Assembly (NCBI GenBank): GCA_037045185.1
Contig: JBAOHQ010000004.1
Location: forward strand, 868,001 to 932,000
Reading direction: 5' to 3'
DNA: 64,000 nucleotides
From: JAKOUY01 sp037045185
GTDB taxonomy: Bacteria; Actinomycetota; Acidimicrobiia; Acidimicrobiales; Ilumatobacteraceae
Position numbers and translations under genes: made by a program. Below, in pieces: positions 8,683 through 15,970 of the stretch (its first letter is position 1; the number at the start of each line of letters is the position of its first letter). The notes under the pieces are model-generated. The model saw only the letters and a list, made by a program, of their open reading frames with translations, did no database searches and was not told where the DNA came from.

Positions 8683-9800
8683 TGCGCTCGCCGCTGCGCT
8701 TCGAACGGCGCCTCGCCCAGCCGAAGTGGCTGTCCATCGCCGTGCCAGTGTGTTCGCTGCTCGCCGCGCTGGTGCTGGGAGCAGTGGTGCTGCTGGTGAC
8801 CGGGCGGAACCCGCTGAGCACCTACCACCGGATCCTCGAGCGCGGCTTCGGCGCCCAGGACGCCTGGTCGTCGACGCTGGTGTCGGCGACGCCGCTGGCC
8901 TTCACCGGGCTGTGCGCCGCCGTCGCCTTCCGGATGGGGATCATCAACATCGGCGGCGAGGGCCAGCTGTTCGCCGGGGCGATCACCGCGTCATGGGCCG
9001 GTATCGCCCTCGGTGACCAGCCGGTCCTGGTGGTGTTCGTCGTCATGTTGGTGGCCGGGGCGGTGGGTGGGACGAGTGTGGCCCTGATCGCCGGCGTGCT
9101 GCGCGCCAGGTTCTCGGCCAACGAGATCATCACCACCCTGATGCTCAACTACGTGGTCGCCATCGTCTTGGACTACCTGATCTTCAACTCCACGTCCTAC
9201 TGGCGGGACCCGAAATCGTTCGGCTTCCCCGCCGGCAAGCGCGTCGGAGCGGCGGCCTACTGGAGCCCGATCACCATTGCCGAGACGGAACTGCCGCGCG
9301 GCTTCTTGGTGGCGGTGGTGGCCGCCGTGGTGATGTGGGTGCTGTTCCGAACCACCCGCTTCGGCTACGAGGTGTCGGTGATCGCCGACTCGCCCTCGAC
9401 GGCGAAGTACGCGGGCATCCGCACGACGCGCAAGATCGTCGCGGTGATGGCCATCTCCGGTGCCTTGGCCGGCCTCGGCGGGGCCAGCGACGTGGGCGAC
9501 TTCCGCCACCTGCTGGATGCCAAGGGGCTGCAGCTCGCCGGGTACGGCTACACCGGCATCGTCGTGGCCGCCTTGGCACGACTCAACCCGCTCGGGGCGC
9601 TGGTGGTCGCCGTGCTGATGGGCGGGCTCACCAACGCCGGGTACGCCCTGCAGGGGCCGGACTTCCCCTCGGGCCTGGTGGGCGCGCTGCAGGGCCTGAT
9701 CCTGTTCACCTCTGTGGCCGGTGAGGTGCTGACCCGCTACCGGATCCGCCGGGCCCGCCAGACGCGCCCTGCGGTCACCGTGTCCGAGGCCGGCGCGTGA
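8682..9800 (+). CDS. ABC transporter permease (BMP-type importer, first subunit)
   Basis: 372 residues, very hydrophobic with about 8-10 membrane helices. The branched-chain/nucleoside permease signature NIGGEGQLFAGA is at about residues 88-99. A second family segment, ANEIITTLMLNYV, follows at about 147. Such permeases (YufP/NupP type) form the membrane channel with the next gene's product. The ATG overlaps the ATPase stop (TGATG), and the gene overlaps the second permease by four bases, so all four transporter genes are translationally chained. Confidence 0.88.
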   Translation: MRSPLRFERRLAQPKWLSIAVPVCSLLAALVLGAVVLLVTGRNPLSTYHRILERGFGAQDAWSSTLVSATPLAFTGLCAAVAFRMGIINIGGEGQLFAGAITASWAGIALGDQPVLVVFVVMLVAGAVGGTSVALIAGVLRARFSANEIITTLMLNYVVAIVLDYLIFNSTSYWRDPKSFGFPAGKRVGAAAYWSPITIAETELPRGFLVAVVAAVVMWVLFRTTRFGYEVSVIADSPSTAKYAGIRTTRKIVAVMAISGALAGLGGASDVGDFRHLLDAKGLQLAGYGYTGIVVAALARLNPLGALVVAVLMGGLTNAGYALQGPDFPSGLVGALQGLILFTSVAGEVLTRYRIRRARQTRPAVTVSEAGA

Positions 9801-10756
9801 ACAACAACCTGTTCGTCGTCATCGCCGCGTCGGCCATCTACTACGGCACGCCCATCTTCTTCGCCGCCCTCGGCGAACTGCTGGCCGAACGCAGCGGGGT
9901 GCTGAACCTCGGCGTCGAGGGGATGATGCTGATCGGCGCGCTGTTCGGCTCGTGGTCCTCGCAACACGTGGGTGGCCCGAGCTGGTTCGTCGTCCTGGCC
10001 TCGATCCTGATCGGGGCGCTGGCCTCCGCCGTGTTGGCCGCGCTGTACGCCTTCTTGGCGATCACGCTGCGGGTCAACCAGACCGTCGCCGGGTTGGCGC
10101 TGACGATCTTCGCCGGCGGGGTGGGGCTGTCCAGCTACCTGGCGAACTCGTGGCAGGTGGCTGTCGGTCCGACGCCGCGGCCAATCCGCAAGCTCGATGT
10201 TCTGGGCCTGGCCGATGCCCCGGTGGTGGGGCCACTGCTGTTCAACCACACCGTGCTCACGTACCTGTCGTGGGCGCTGGCCATCGCCGCGTCGTACTAC
10301 CTGTTCCGCACACGTACCGGGCTGCGCCTGCGTGCGGTGGGCGAGTCACCGCAGACGGCCGACGCGATGGGGATCAGCGTGACCGGGTACCGCTACGTGC
10401 ACACCATCCTGGGCGGCGCGCTGGCCGGCGTGGGCGGCGCGTTCTACAGCCTCAGCATCGTGCCCACCTGGGTGGACGGGATGACCAAGGGTGTGGGGTG
10501 GATCGCCATCGCCCTGGTCATCTTCGGCTTCTGGCGACCCGATCTCACCTTGGCCGGGGCGTACCTGTTCGGCGGGCTGTCCAGCCTCGGGTTGATCCTC
10601 AAGGCGCGCAACGTGGACATCAACGGCTCGATCCTCGACGCCTTGCCGTTCGTGACGACGATCGTCGTCCTCGTGGTCATGAGCAGCGGGTCGGCGCGCC
10701 GCCGGCTGGGCGCGCCCGCCGCCCTCGGCGTGCCCTACCAGCGGGAGGCCCGATGA
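9797..10756 (+). CDS. ABC transporter permease (BMP-type importer, second subunit)
   Basis: 319 residues, about 8-9 membrane helices, starting at GTG within the previous stop. The family signature LNLGVEGMMLIGALFG appears at about residues 35-50, and a cytoplasmic coupling segment GLRLRAVGESPQTADAMGIS at about 175-195. It pairs with the upstream permease (YufP/YufQ, NupP/NupQ arrangement). Its stop overlaps the start of a Rieske oxygenase by four bases (ATGA), which ties uptake to oxidation of the same compound. That link is the best clue to the transporter's substrate class. Confidence 0.88.
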   Translation: MNNNLFVVIAASAIYYGTPIFFAALGELLAERSGVLNLGVEGMMLIGALFGSWSSQHVGGPSWFVVLASILIGALASAVLAALYAFLAITLRVNQTVAGLALTIFAGGVGLSSYLANSWQVAVGPTPRPIRKLDVLGLADAPVVGPLLFNHTVLTYLSWALAIAASYYLFRTRTGLRLRAVGESPQTADAMGISVTGYRYVHTILGGALAGVGGAFYSLSIVPTWVDGMTKGVGWIAIALVIFGFWRPDLTLAGAYLFGGLSSLGLILKARNVDINGSILDALPFVTTIVVLVVMSSGSARRRLGAPAALGVPYQREAR

Positions 10757-11763
10757 CCGTGATCGACAACACCTCGGCGGCGTTGCGCCGCTGCTGGCAC
10801 CCGGTAGGTCTGGCCAGCGATCTCGCCGTGGGGCCGGCGCGGGTGGAGATCGGTGGCGACGGGTTCGTCGTCGTCCGCCACGAGGACGGGTCGTTGGCGG
10901 CCTTCGCCGACCGCTGCCCGCACCGCCTCGGCCGGCTCAGCGACGGCCGCCTCGCCGGCGACCGGCTGGTGTGCCCCTACCACGGCTGGGAGTTCGAGCG
11001 TGGCGGGGCCTGCGTTGCCATCCCGGCGCTCGGCCCGCACGCCCCGATCCCGGCCAGGGCATGCCTCGACCGGGTCCAGGTGGCGGAGCGCTACGGGGTG
11101 GTGTGGCTGGCGCCGTCGCCGCCCGTCGCGCCGTTGCCGGAGGTGGGTGAGTGGTCCGACCCGACCCTGCGCCCGGTGTGGCTGCCCGTGGTGGACATCC
11201 GCGCCGGGGCCGCGCAGTTCATCGACAACTTCTTGGACTTCGCCCACTTCCCGTTCGTCCACGCCGGCACGTTCGGGGACAGCGAGTCCCCGCTGATCGA
11301 CGACTACTCGGTGGTGAGGCGGCCAGGCGGGTTGGTGGTCGACTACCAGCACACCATCGTCAACAACGAGGACCCGCTGGTGCGCACGGGCGCCCACCCG
11401 CTCATCCAGCCGCGGCGGATGCGTTACGAGTACACCGTCCCGTTCACCGCCGTGCTCCGGCTGGAGCTTGCGCTCACGGGGGTGATCAACGCCATCGCGG
11501 TGTTCTGCCAGCCCGTCGATCTCGCCACCACCCGGCTGTACACGGTGATGCTGCGCAACGACTGCGCCGACGACGCCGCGGCGGCGGACGCGGTGGCCTA
11601 CGAGATGTCGGTGCTGGCCGAGGACCTGCGCATCCTCGAGCACCTGCCCGACGCCTCGCTGGCCGTGGACGCCACGGCCCACCTGCACACCCGCGCCGAC
11701 CGGCTCACGGTCGAGTTCCGCCGCCTGCTGCGTGAGCTGCTCGCCGCGGCCGACGCCCGGTGA
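10753..11763 (+). CDS. Rieske non-heme iron oxygenase, alpha subunit (demethylase-like)
   Basis: 336 residues with both metal sites. The Rieske [2Fe-2S] ligands are C55-x-H57 (CPHRLG) and C74-x2-H77 (CPYHGW). The mononuclear iron site D162-x2-H165-x4-H170 lies in FLDFAHFPFVH. Length and motifs fit the VanA/NdmA-NdmB class, which removes O- or N-methyl groups or hydroxylates small molecules using electrons from a reductase. The start overlaps the permease stop (ATGA), so it is translated with the BMP-type importer. The only reductase nearby is the fusion encoded at 12417-14116 on the other strand, a plausible electron donor. The substrate is not known. Confidence 0.88.
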   Translation: MTVIDNTSAALRRCWHPVGLASDLAVGPARVEIGGDGFVVVRHEDGSLAAFADRCPHRLGRLSDGRLAGDRLVCPYHGWEFERGGACVAIPALGPHAPIPARACLDRVQVAERYGVVWLAPSPPVAPLPEVGEWSDPTLRPVWLPVVDIRAGAAQFIDNFLDFAHFPFVHAGTFGDSESPLIDDYSVVRRPGGLVVDYQHTIVNNEDPLVRTGAHPLIQPRRMRYEYTVPFTAVLRLELALTGVINAIAVFCQPVDLATTRLYTVMLRNDCADDAAAADAVAYEMSVLAEDLRILEHLPDASLAVDATAHLHTRADRLTVEFRRLLRELLAAADAR

Positions 11764-11787
11764 GGCCCTCCAGGCGATGTCGCCCGG

Positions 11788-12417
11788 TCAGGCCGGGTAG
11801 ATCCCGGACATCACCACGAAACCGGGGATCCGCTTGACCCGGTCGGTCCAGCGCCGCAGCGCCGGGTAGTCGATCAGGCTGATGCCGCCCTGGTCGGACA
11901 GCATCACGTCGGGGAACAGGGCGATGTCGGCGATGGTGGGGTGCGCGGCCGAAGCGACCCACTCGCGGCACTGGCGCTCGTGGAACCAGAGGTGGTCGTC
12001 GAGGAACCGGAACAGCCGGTGGGCCCCGGCGCGCACGGCATCGATGTCGAAGTCGTAGCCCAGGGTGTCGTGCAGCCGGGCGGCCGACGCCGTGTTGGTC
12101 GTGCCTTCGGCGAACAGCATCCACGAGGCCACCTCGCCCAGCAGCTTCGGGTCGCTCGTCGGGTACCACGCCGCCGTCGAGTCGTAGGCGGTGGCCAGGT
12201 ACACCAAGATGGCGTGGGCGTCACGCAGGACGTAGCCGTCGTCGTCGATGACGGGGATGTGCCCGAGCGGGTTGACCTCGGCGAAGGCTTCGCTCTTGTG
12301 CTCCCTGCCGGGGAAGAAGTCGACCGCGACGCGCCGATAGGGCACGCCGAGGATGGCCATCAGCAGCCGCTGCTTGTAGCAGTTGACCGAGAGCTCGTAG
12401 TCGTACAGCGTGAGCAT
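11788..12417 (-). CDS. GST-like protein, NdmE-type candidate
   Basis: 209 residues with an N-terminal thioredoxin-like GST domain (MLTLYDYELSVNCYKQRLLM, then NPLGHIPVIDDDG with the cis-Pro, about 49-62) and an all-helical C-terminal domain. It is the last gene of a three-gene operon and its ATG overlaps the reductase-fusion stop (TGATG). In the caffeine N7-demethylase complex a GST homologue, NdmE, has a structural role holding NdmC and NdmD together. Actinobacteria normally use mycothiol rather than glutathione, which also favours a non-enzymatic role here. A true GST cannot be excluded. Confidence 0.75.
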   Translation of the reverse strand: MLTLYDYELSVNCYKQRLLMAILGVPYRRVAVDFFPGREHKSEAFAEVNPLGHIPVIDDDGYVLRDAHAILVYLATAYDSTAAWYPTSDPKLLGEVASWMLFAEGTTNTASAARLHDTLGYDFDIDAVRAGAHRLFRFLDDHLWFHERQCREWVASAAHPTIADIALFPDVMLSDQGGISLIDYPALRRWTDRVKRIPGFVVMSGIYPA

Positions 12418-14116
12418 CAGACGTCCAGCACCAGTCGGGCGCCTTCGGCGCGCGACACGCAGGTCATCATCCGCTGGTTGGCGGCGCGCTCGGTGGCGTT
12501 GAGGTACACGTCCTGGTGCAGTGGCGTGCCGTCGAGCACCGTGACCGCGCAGGTGCCGCAGGCGCCCTGGCGGCACGAGGACGCCAGCGCCACGCCGTTG
12601 GCCGCCAGCACGTCCAGCACCGACACCCCGGCCGGCACCGTGGCGGTGATCCCGCTGCGAGCCAGTTCGATCTCGAACGACCCGCCGGTGTCGATGGCGG
12701 AGGCGTTGGCGAAGTACTCGAAGTGCACCGTCGGATCCGGCCACCCGTGGCGTGCCGCGGTGGCCCGCACGGCATCCAGCATCGGTCCGGGCCCGCAGGC
12801 GTAGACGTGATCGCCGCCGCCCGGACCGGCGAGGAGGTCGTCGAGATCGGCGGCGGTCTGTGCAGGGGTGCGTCCGAGGTGGAGCCGGACGGCGTCGCCG
12901 AGCCGGTGAAGGCGATCGCCGAACGCGACGTGCTCGGTGGTCTGGGCGAAGTAGTGCAGCTCGAAGGTCAGCCCGTTGGCATGCAGGGCTTGGGCCATGG
13001 CGAGGAGCGGGGTGATGCCGATGCCCCCGGCGATCAGCAGGGTGCGCAGGCTGTCCCGGCGCAGGACGAACTGGTGGTGGGGTTCGGAGATCGTCAGCGT
13101 GTCGCCCACCCGCAGGTCGTCGTGGATCCATGCCGAACCGCCGCGTGACGCCGGCTCGCGTTTGACGCCGATGACGTAGCGGTCCTGCTCGCCCGGCGCG
13201 TTCACCAGCGAGTACTGGCGGGTCAACCCGTTGCCGAGCTGCACGTCGACGTGCCCGCCCGGTTGGGCCGTGGGGAGCGCACCGGTCACGGCGCGCGAAC
13301 TCCACTTCGCAGATGTCCGTGGCCGTGATGCGCCGGGCGGTCACGGTCACGGTGAGCCGCGGTGGCGTGCCGGTTACCGTTCGGATCTGCACCCGGCGCA
13401 GCGACTCCGCCGGTGCGGGGGTGGTGTGCGTGTCGGCTTCCACGGTGGCGCGGCAGGCGGTCGAGGAACCGGTGGTGGGCTCGCAGCACGCCAAGTTCGT
13501 CACCGGTGTCCACTGCGTGGGAGCGCACACCGCGCACCACGCAACGATCGTCCCCCAGCGGCTGGACGAAGTAGACCACGATGGCGTCCCCGTGGCCGTC
13601 GGCGGCGTCGGCCTCGATCCAGGTCGTTGCCTGGGCGCCACGGGGGGCCGCTCCCGTTGCGCTGGCGAGCGCCGCCAGAGCCGCGCTGGACGGGGCGTTG
13701 AACGGCAGGGCGCGGAGGGCCAGGGTGTCGCCGTCGACGAGCGAGGCCGGCGCCTCCACGTCGCCGCCCTCGCTCAGTGAGGTCCAGATCAGGCCGAAGC
13801 GCTCGACCGCCGGGAAGGTCACGTTGCAGATGGTCTGGGCGGGGGCGCCAGACGGGTGGGCGGGGATGTACGTGCACCCGGCGGTGCGGCTGGCGTACCG
13901 CCACCCGTGGTAGCGGCAGACCAGTTCGCCGCCGTCGTTGCGGCCCAGCGTGAGGCGCACGCCGCGGTGCAGGCAGCGGTTCTCCCAGACGTTGACGAAG
14001 CCGCCGCCGTCCCGCCACACCGCCAACTCGCGCCCCAGCAGCTGGCCTTGGTAGACGTGACGGGCGACGAGATCGTCGCTCGCCGCGATGGGGAACCAGG
14101 GTGCGATCTCGCTCAC
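12417..14116 (-). CDS. Rieske-FMN-NAD-ferredoxin fusion reductase, NdmD-like, two apparent frameshifts
   Basis: About 565 residues when restored. Order: an N-terminal Rieske domain (C48-x-H50 in RCLHRG; C67-x2-H70 in CRYHGW); a linker resembling the end of an oxygenase (FVQPLGDDRCVVRGV); an FNR-type module with RQYSL, GGIGITPLLAMA and YACGPGPML; and a C-terminal plant-type [2Fe-2S] domain (SSCRQGACGTC, then MMTC). It has no D-x2-H-x4-H iron site. This is the NdmD domain order, and NdmD has about 590 residues. Breaks lie near 13447-13453 (CTGCCGCGCC) and 13290-13297 (TTCGCGCGCC); dropping one C in each restores the frame. The GTG start overlaps the upstream stop by four bases. Confidence 0.82.
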
Positions 14117-14940
14117 GGCGTGGCCGGGATCACGGCGTAGGTGAGGCCCGTAGAGGACAGCCACCTGCGGTAGCTGACGGAGCTCTTGTCGGCCTGGACG
14201 GGCACTTCGGCGCCGGGGTCGAGCGGCAGGCGCTTGGGCCACTGGTTCTCCAGGATCGTCTTGTCCTGGCCGAAGATCGTCTGCTGGAAGCTGCGGATCG
14301 CCGCGGTGGTGGTGACGTCGTCGAGCAGGCTGAGGAAGTTGTGCGCCGTGATCGACTCGGCCGTCATCGGCTGGTTGAACAGGGCGATGACGTCCATCCG
14401 TGTCGGGTCGGTGGGGTTGGACTTGTACAGCATCACGCAGTACGGGTGGGGGACGCGGTACACGTACTCGGTCATCTGCCCGTCGCTGGCGATGGCCGCG
14501 GCCTGCGGTTGGTAGAACAGGCAGCGAGTCGCCAGGATGCCGTCGGCCGAGGTGGTGACGTCGTAGTCGAGCACCTCCGTGCGCGGTTCGGCGCCGAGGA
14601 TGCCGGTGTGGACGTAGGGAAAGTGACCCATGTCCAAGAAGTTCTCCACCGCACGCGGCGCCGAGGTGGCCACGATGAACGAGCCGCCGTTCAGGCTGCG
14701 CCGGTCGGCCTCGTCGGTTTCGGGGATGTCGAAGACCTCGTGGTCCGGTGACCCGAGCGTGGTCCATACGTAACCGAACTTGACCCGCGTGGCCAGCGTT
14801 GCGCCGCTTGCGCTGCGGCGCACGAGCGGCGTGGTGGCGTCGGTGCGTGTGGCCGTGATCGGGGTGTCCATCAGCAGGGTCTGGCGGTCCGCCCCGATCG
14901 GGATCTCGTCGATCGCCCCGATCGGGTGCCACTCGTCCAT
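14113..14940 (-). CDS. Rieske-less non-heme iron oxygenase catalytic subunit, NdmC-like
   Basis: 275 residues. The start MDEWHPIGAIDEIPIG and the later VKFGYVWTTLG match the edges of the N-terminal domain of Rieske oxygenases. The cluster-binding part between them is missing, and there is no cysteine before residue 140. The catalytic site is intact: D103-x2-H106-x4-H111 in FLDMGHFPYVH. The C-terminal end (ILENQWPKRLPL, SVSYRRWL) is typical of VanA-like demethylases. NdmC has the same deletion and receives electrons from the extra Rieske domain of NdmD, which is encoded immediately downstream here with a four-base overlap. GTG at 14967 is an alternative start. The substrate is unknown. Confidence 0.82.
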   Translation of the reverse strand: MDEWHPIGAIDEIPIGADRQTLLMDTPITATRTDATTPLVRRSASGATLATRVKFGYVWTTLGSPDHEVFDIPETDEADRRSLNGGSFIVATSAPRAVENFLDMGHFPYVHTGILGAEPRTEVLDYDVTTSADGILATRCLFYQPQAAAIASDGQMTEYVYRVPHPYCVMLYKSNPTDPTRMDVIALFNQPMTAESITAHNFLSLLDDVTTTAAIRSFQQTIFGQDKTILENQWPKRLPLDPGAEVPVQADKSSVSYRRWLSSTGLTYAVIPATP

Positions 14941-15001
14941 CGCGACCGGATCCCTGCCCTCCACCACCCCCGAACCGTACCCCCACCCCTTTGGTCACTC
15001 A

Positions 15002-15031
15002 CACTCCAGCCGGACTCCATTCCAGCCGGAC
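15002..15031 (-). repeat. Direct repeat upstream of the Rieske-less oxygenase operon
   Basis: Two 14-base copies (CAYTCCAGCCGGAC, one mismatch) spaced 16 bases start to start, 62 bases upstream of the oxygenase start. A TTGTTC on the minus strand farther upstream may be a -35 element. Repeats of this size in a promoter region often bind a regulator, but none is encoded next to the operon. Confidence 0.4.
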
Positions 15032-15053
15032 AGCAGATCAGGTGAACAAACGG

Positions 15054-15881
15054 TCAGCCGGGGGCGATGTGGGCGTCGAAGGAGCGGGCTCGTGAGTCGC
15101 GAAGGGCGCGGGTGGTCAGCCGGCGGTGGCTTCGCTGGCTGAGGCGATGGCGCATCCGGAACGTGGCGGGGGCCGTAGCCAGCAGGCGCGAACGATGTGA
15201 GGGCGCCAGCCACGACGCGATGAACGGGACCGTGAAGCGAGCCTGCTTGCCCTTTGCGAGCCGCCGAACCATGGCGCTCGCCAGTTCGGCGCGCTCCTCG
15301 GCGCCGACGTGGCGAGCCATGAGCGGCATCACCTGAGTCTCCTCGAGGTCGAGGTGGCGGTGGATGAGCTCGTCGATGCGGTGCATGAGGCGTGCCGCCG
15401 GGGCGGCCGGGACTCCCCAGCCGAGCTTGGCGAGGGCGCCATCGGCGCCGGCGATGAGGTCGTCGAGGAGTCGGTGGTCGCGTGTCGCCAGGCCGATCAC
15501 CCCGGCAGCCGATGGGACGCTGCCGAGGACTGCCGGGTGGATGATCGTGTCCTCGATCTCGTGGTGGGTCTGCACGGCGATGCGAAAGCCCGACCAGTAG
15601 CGACGCAACTCGTCGGCATCGGCGAGGTCGTAGTGGCCGAGCCGGCGGGTGCGGTCGGACAGGGCGCTGGCGGCGAGGCGCACGCTGCGGTGCACCGCCG
15701 TGATCATGTCGGTCGTGATCGTGTCGGTCGTGATCGTGTCGGTCGTGGACGTGTCGGTGTCGTCGGCGGTCGCCGTCAGGGCAGCGGTCGTGGTCGACTG
15801 CTGGAGGCTGCTGGCGACCCGGAGCGCAGCTCCGTGGACGGCAGCTCCGTGGACTGCGGGAAGTGTTGATGAGGGGGTCAT
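15054..15881 (-). CDS. Hemerythrin-like (HHE) cation-binding protein
   Basis: About 275 residues. The core four-helix HHE domain shows the metal ligands in order: THHEIEDTIIHP, TRDHRLLDDL, IHRHLDLEETQVMP. This matches a non-heme di-iron site that binds oxygen or senses redox state. A C-terminal Arg-rich stretch (RMRHRLSQRSHRRL) follows. The N-terminal 60 residues are low complexity, with 15-base tandem DNA repeats giving TDTITTDTITTDMIT and VHGAAVHGAA. The start is uncertain: ATG at 15881 is used; a longer form would overlap the regulator gene upstream. It lies 89 bases downstream of the SARP-type regulator on the same strand. Confidence 0.8.
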   Translation of the reverse strand: MTPSSTLPAVHGAAVHGAALRVASSLQQSTTTAALTATADDTDTSTTDTITTDTITTDMITAVHRSVRLAASALSDRTRRLGHYDLADADELRRYWSGFRIAVQTHHEIEDTIIHPAVLGSVPSAAGVIGLATRDHRLLDDLIAGADGALAKLGWGVPAAPAARLMHRIDELIHRHLDLEETQVMPLMARHVGAEERAELASAMVRRLAKGKQARFTVPFIASWLAPSHRSRLLATAPATFRMRHRLSQRSHRRLTTRALRDSRARSFDAHIAPG

Positions 15882-15970
15882 TCCGTCAGCATCGGCCACG
15901 GTGCTTGCCACTGGCTTGTGGTCAGCGGCGATCCGCTTGGAATCGGCTTGGAGCGCCTCCGGCGTGGTGG

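Noticed and set aside
11788..12417. A glutathione-dependent detoxification gene
   Set aside because: The fold is GST-like, but the host probably uses mycothiol and the gene sits in an NdmCDE-like operon, so a structural role is preferred; enzyme activity is not excluded.
12417..13289. A stand-alone ferredoxin reductase starting at 13289
   Set aside because: The start of the FNR domain lies upstream in another frame; the stretch is the C-terminal part of the Rieske fusion after a one-base break.
15690..15760. A short tandem repeat resembling a CRISPR or regulatory array
   Set aside because: The 15-base units lack spacers and are in frame within the hemerythrin gene (TDTITTDTI); it is coding low complexity.
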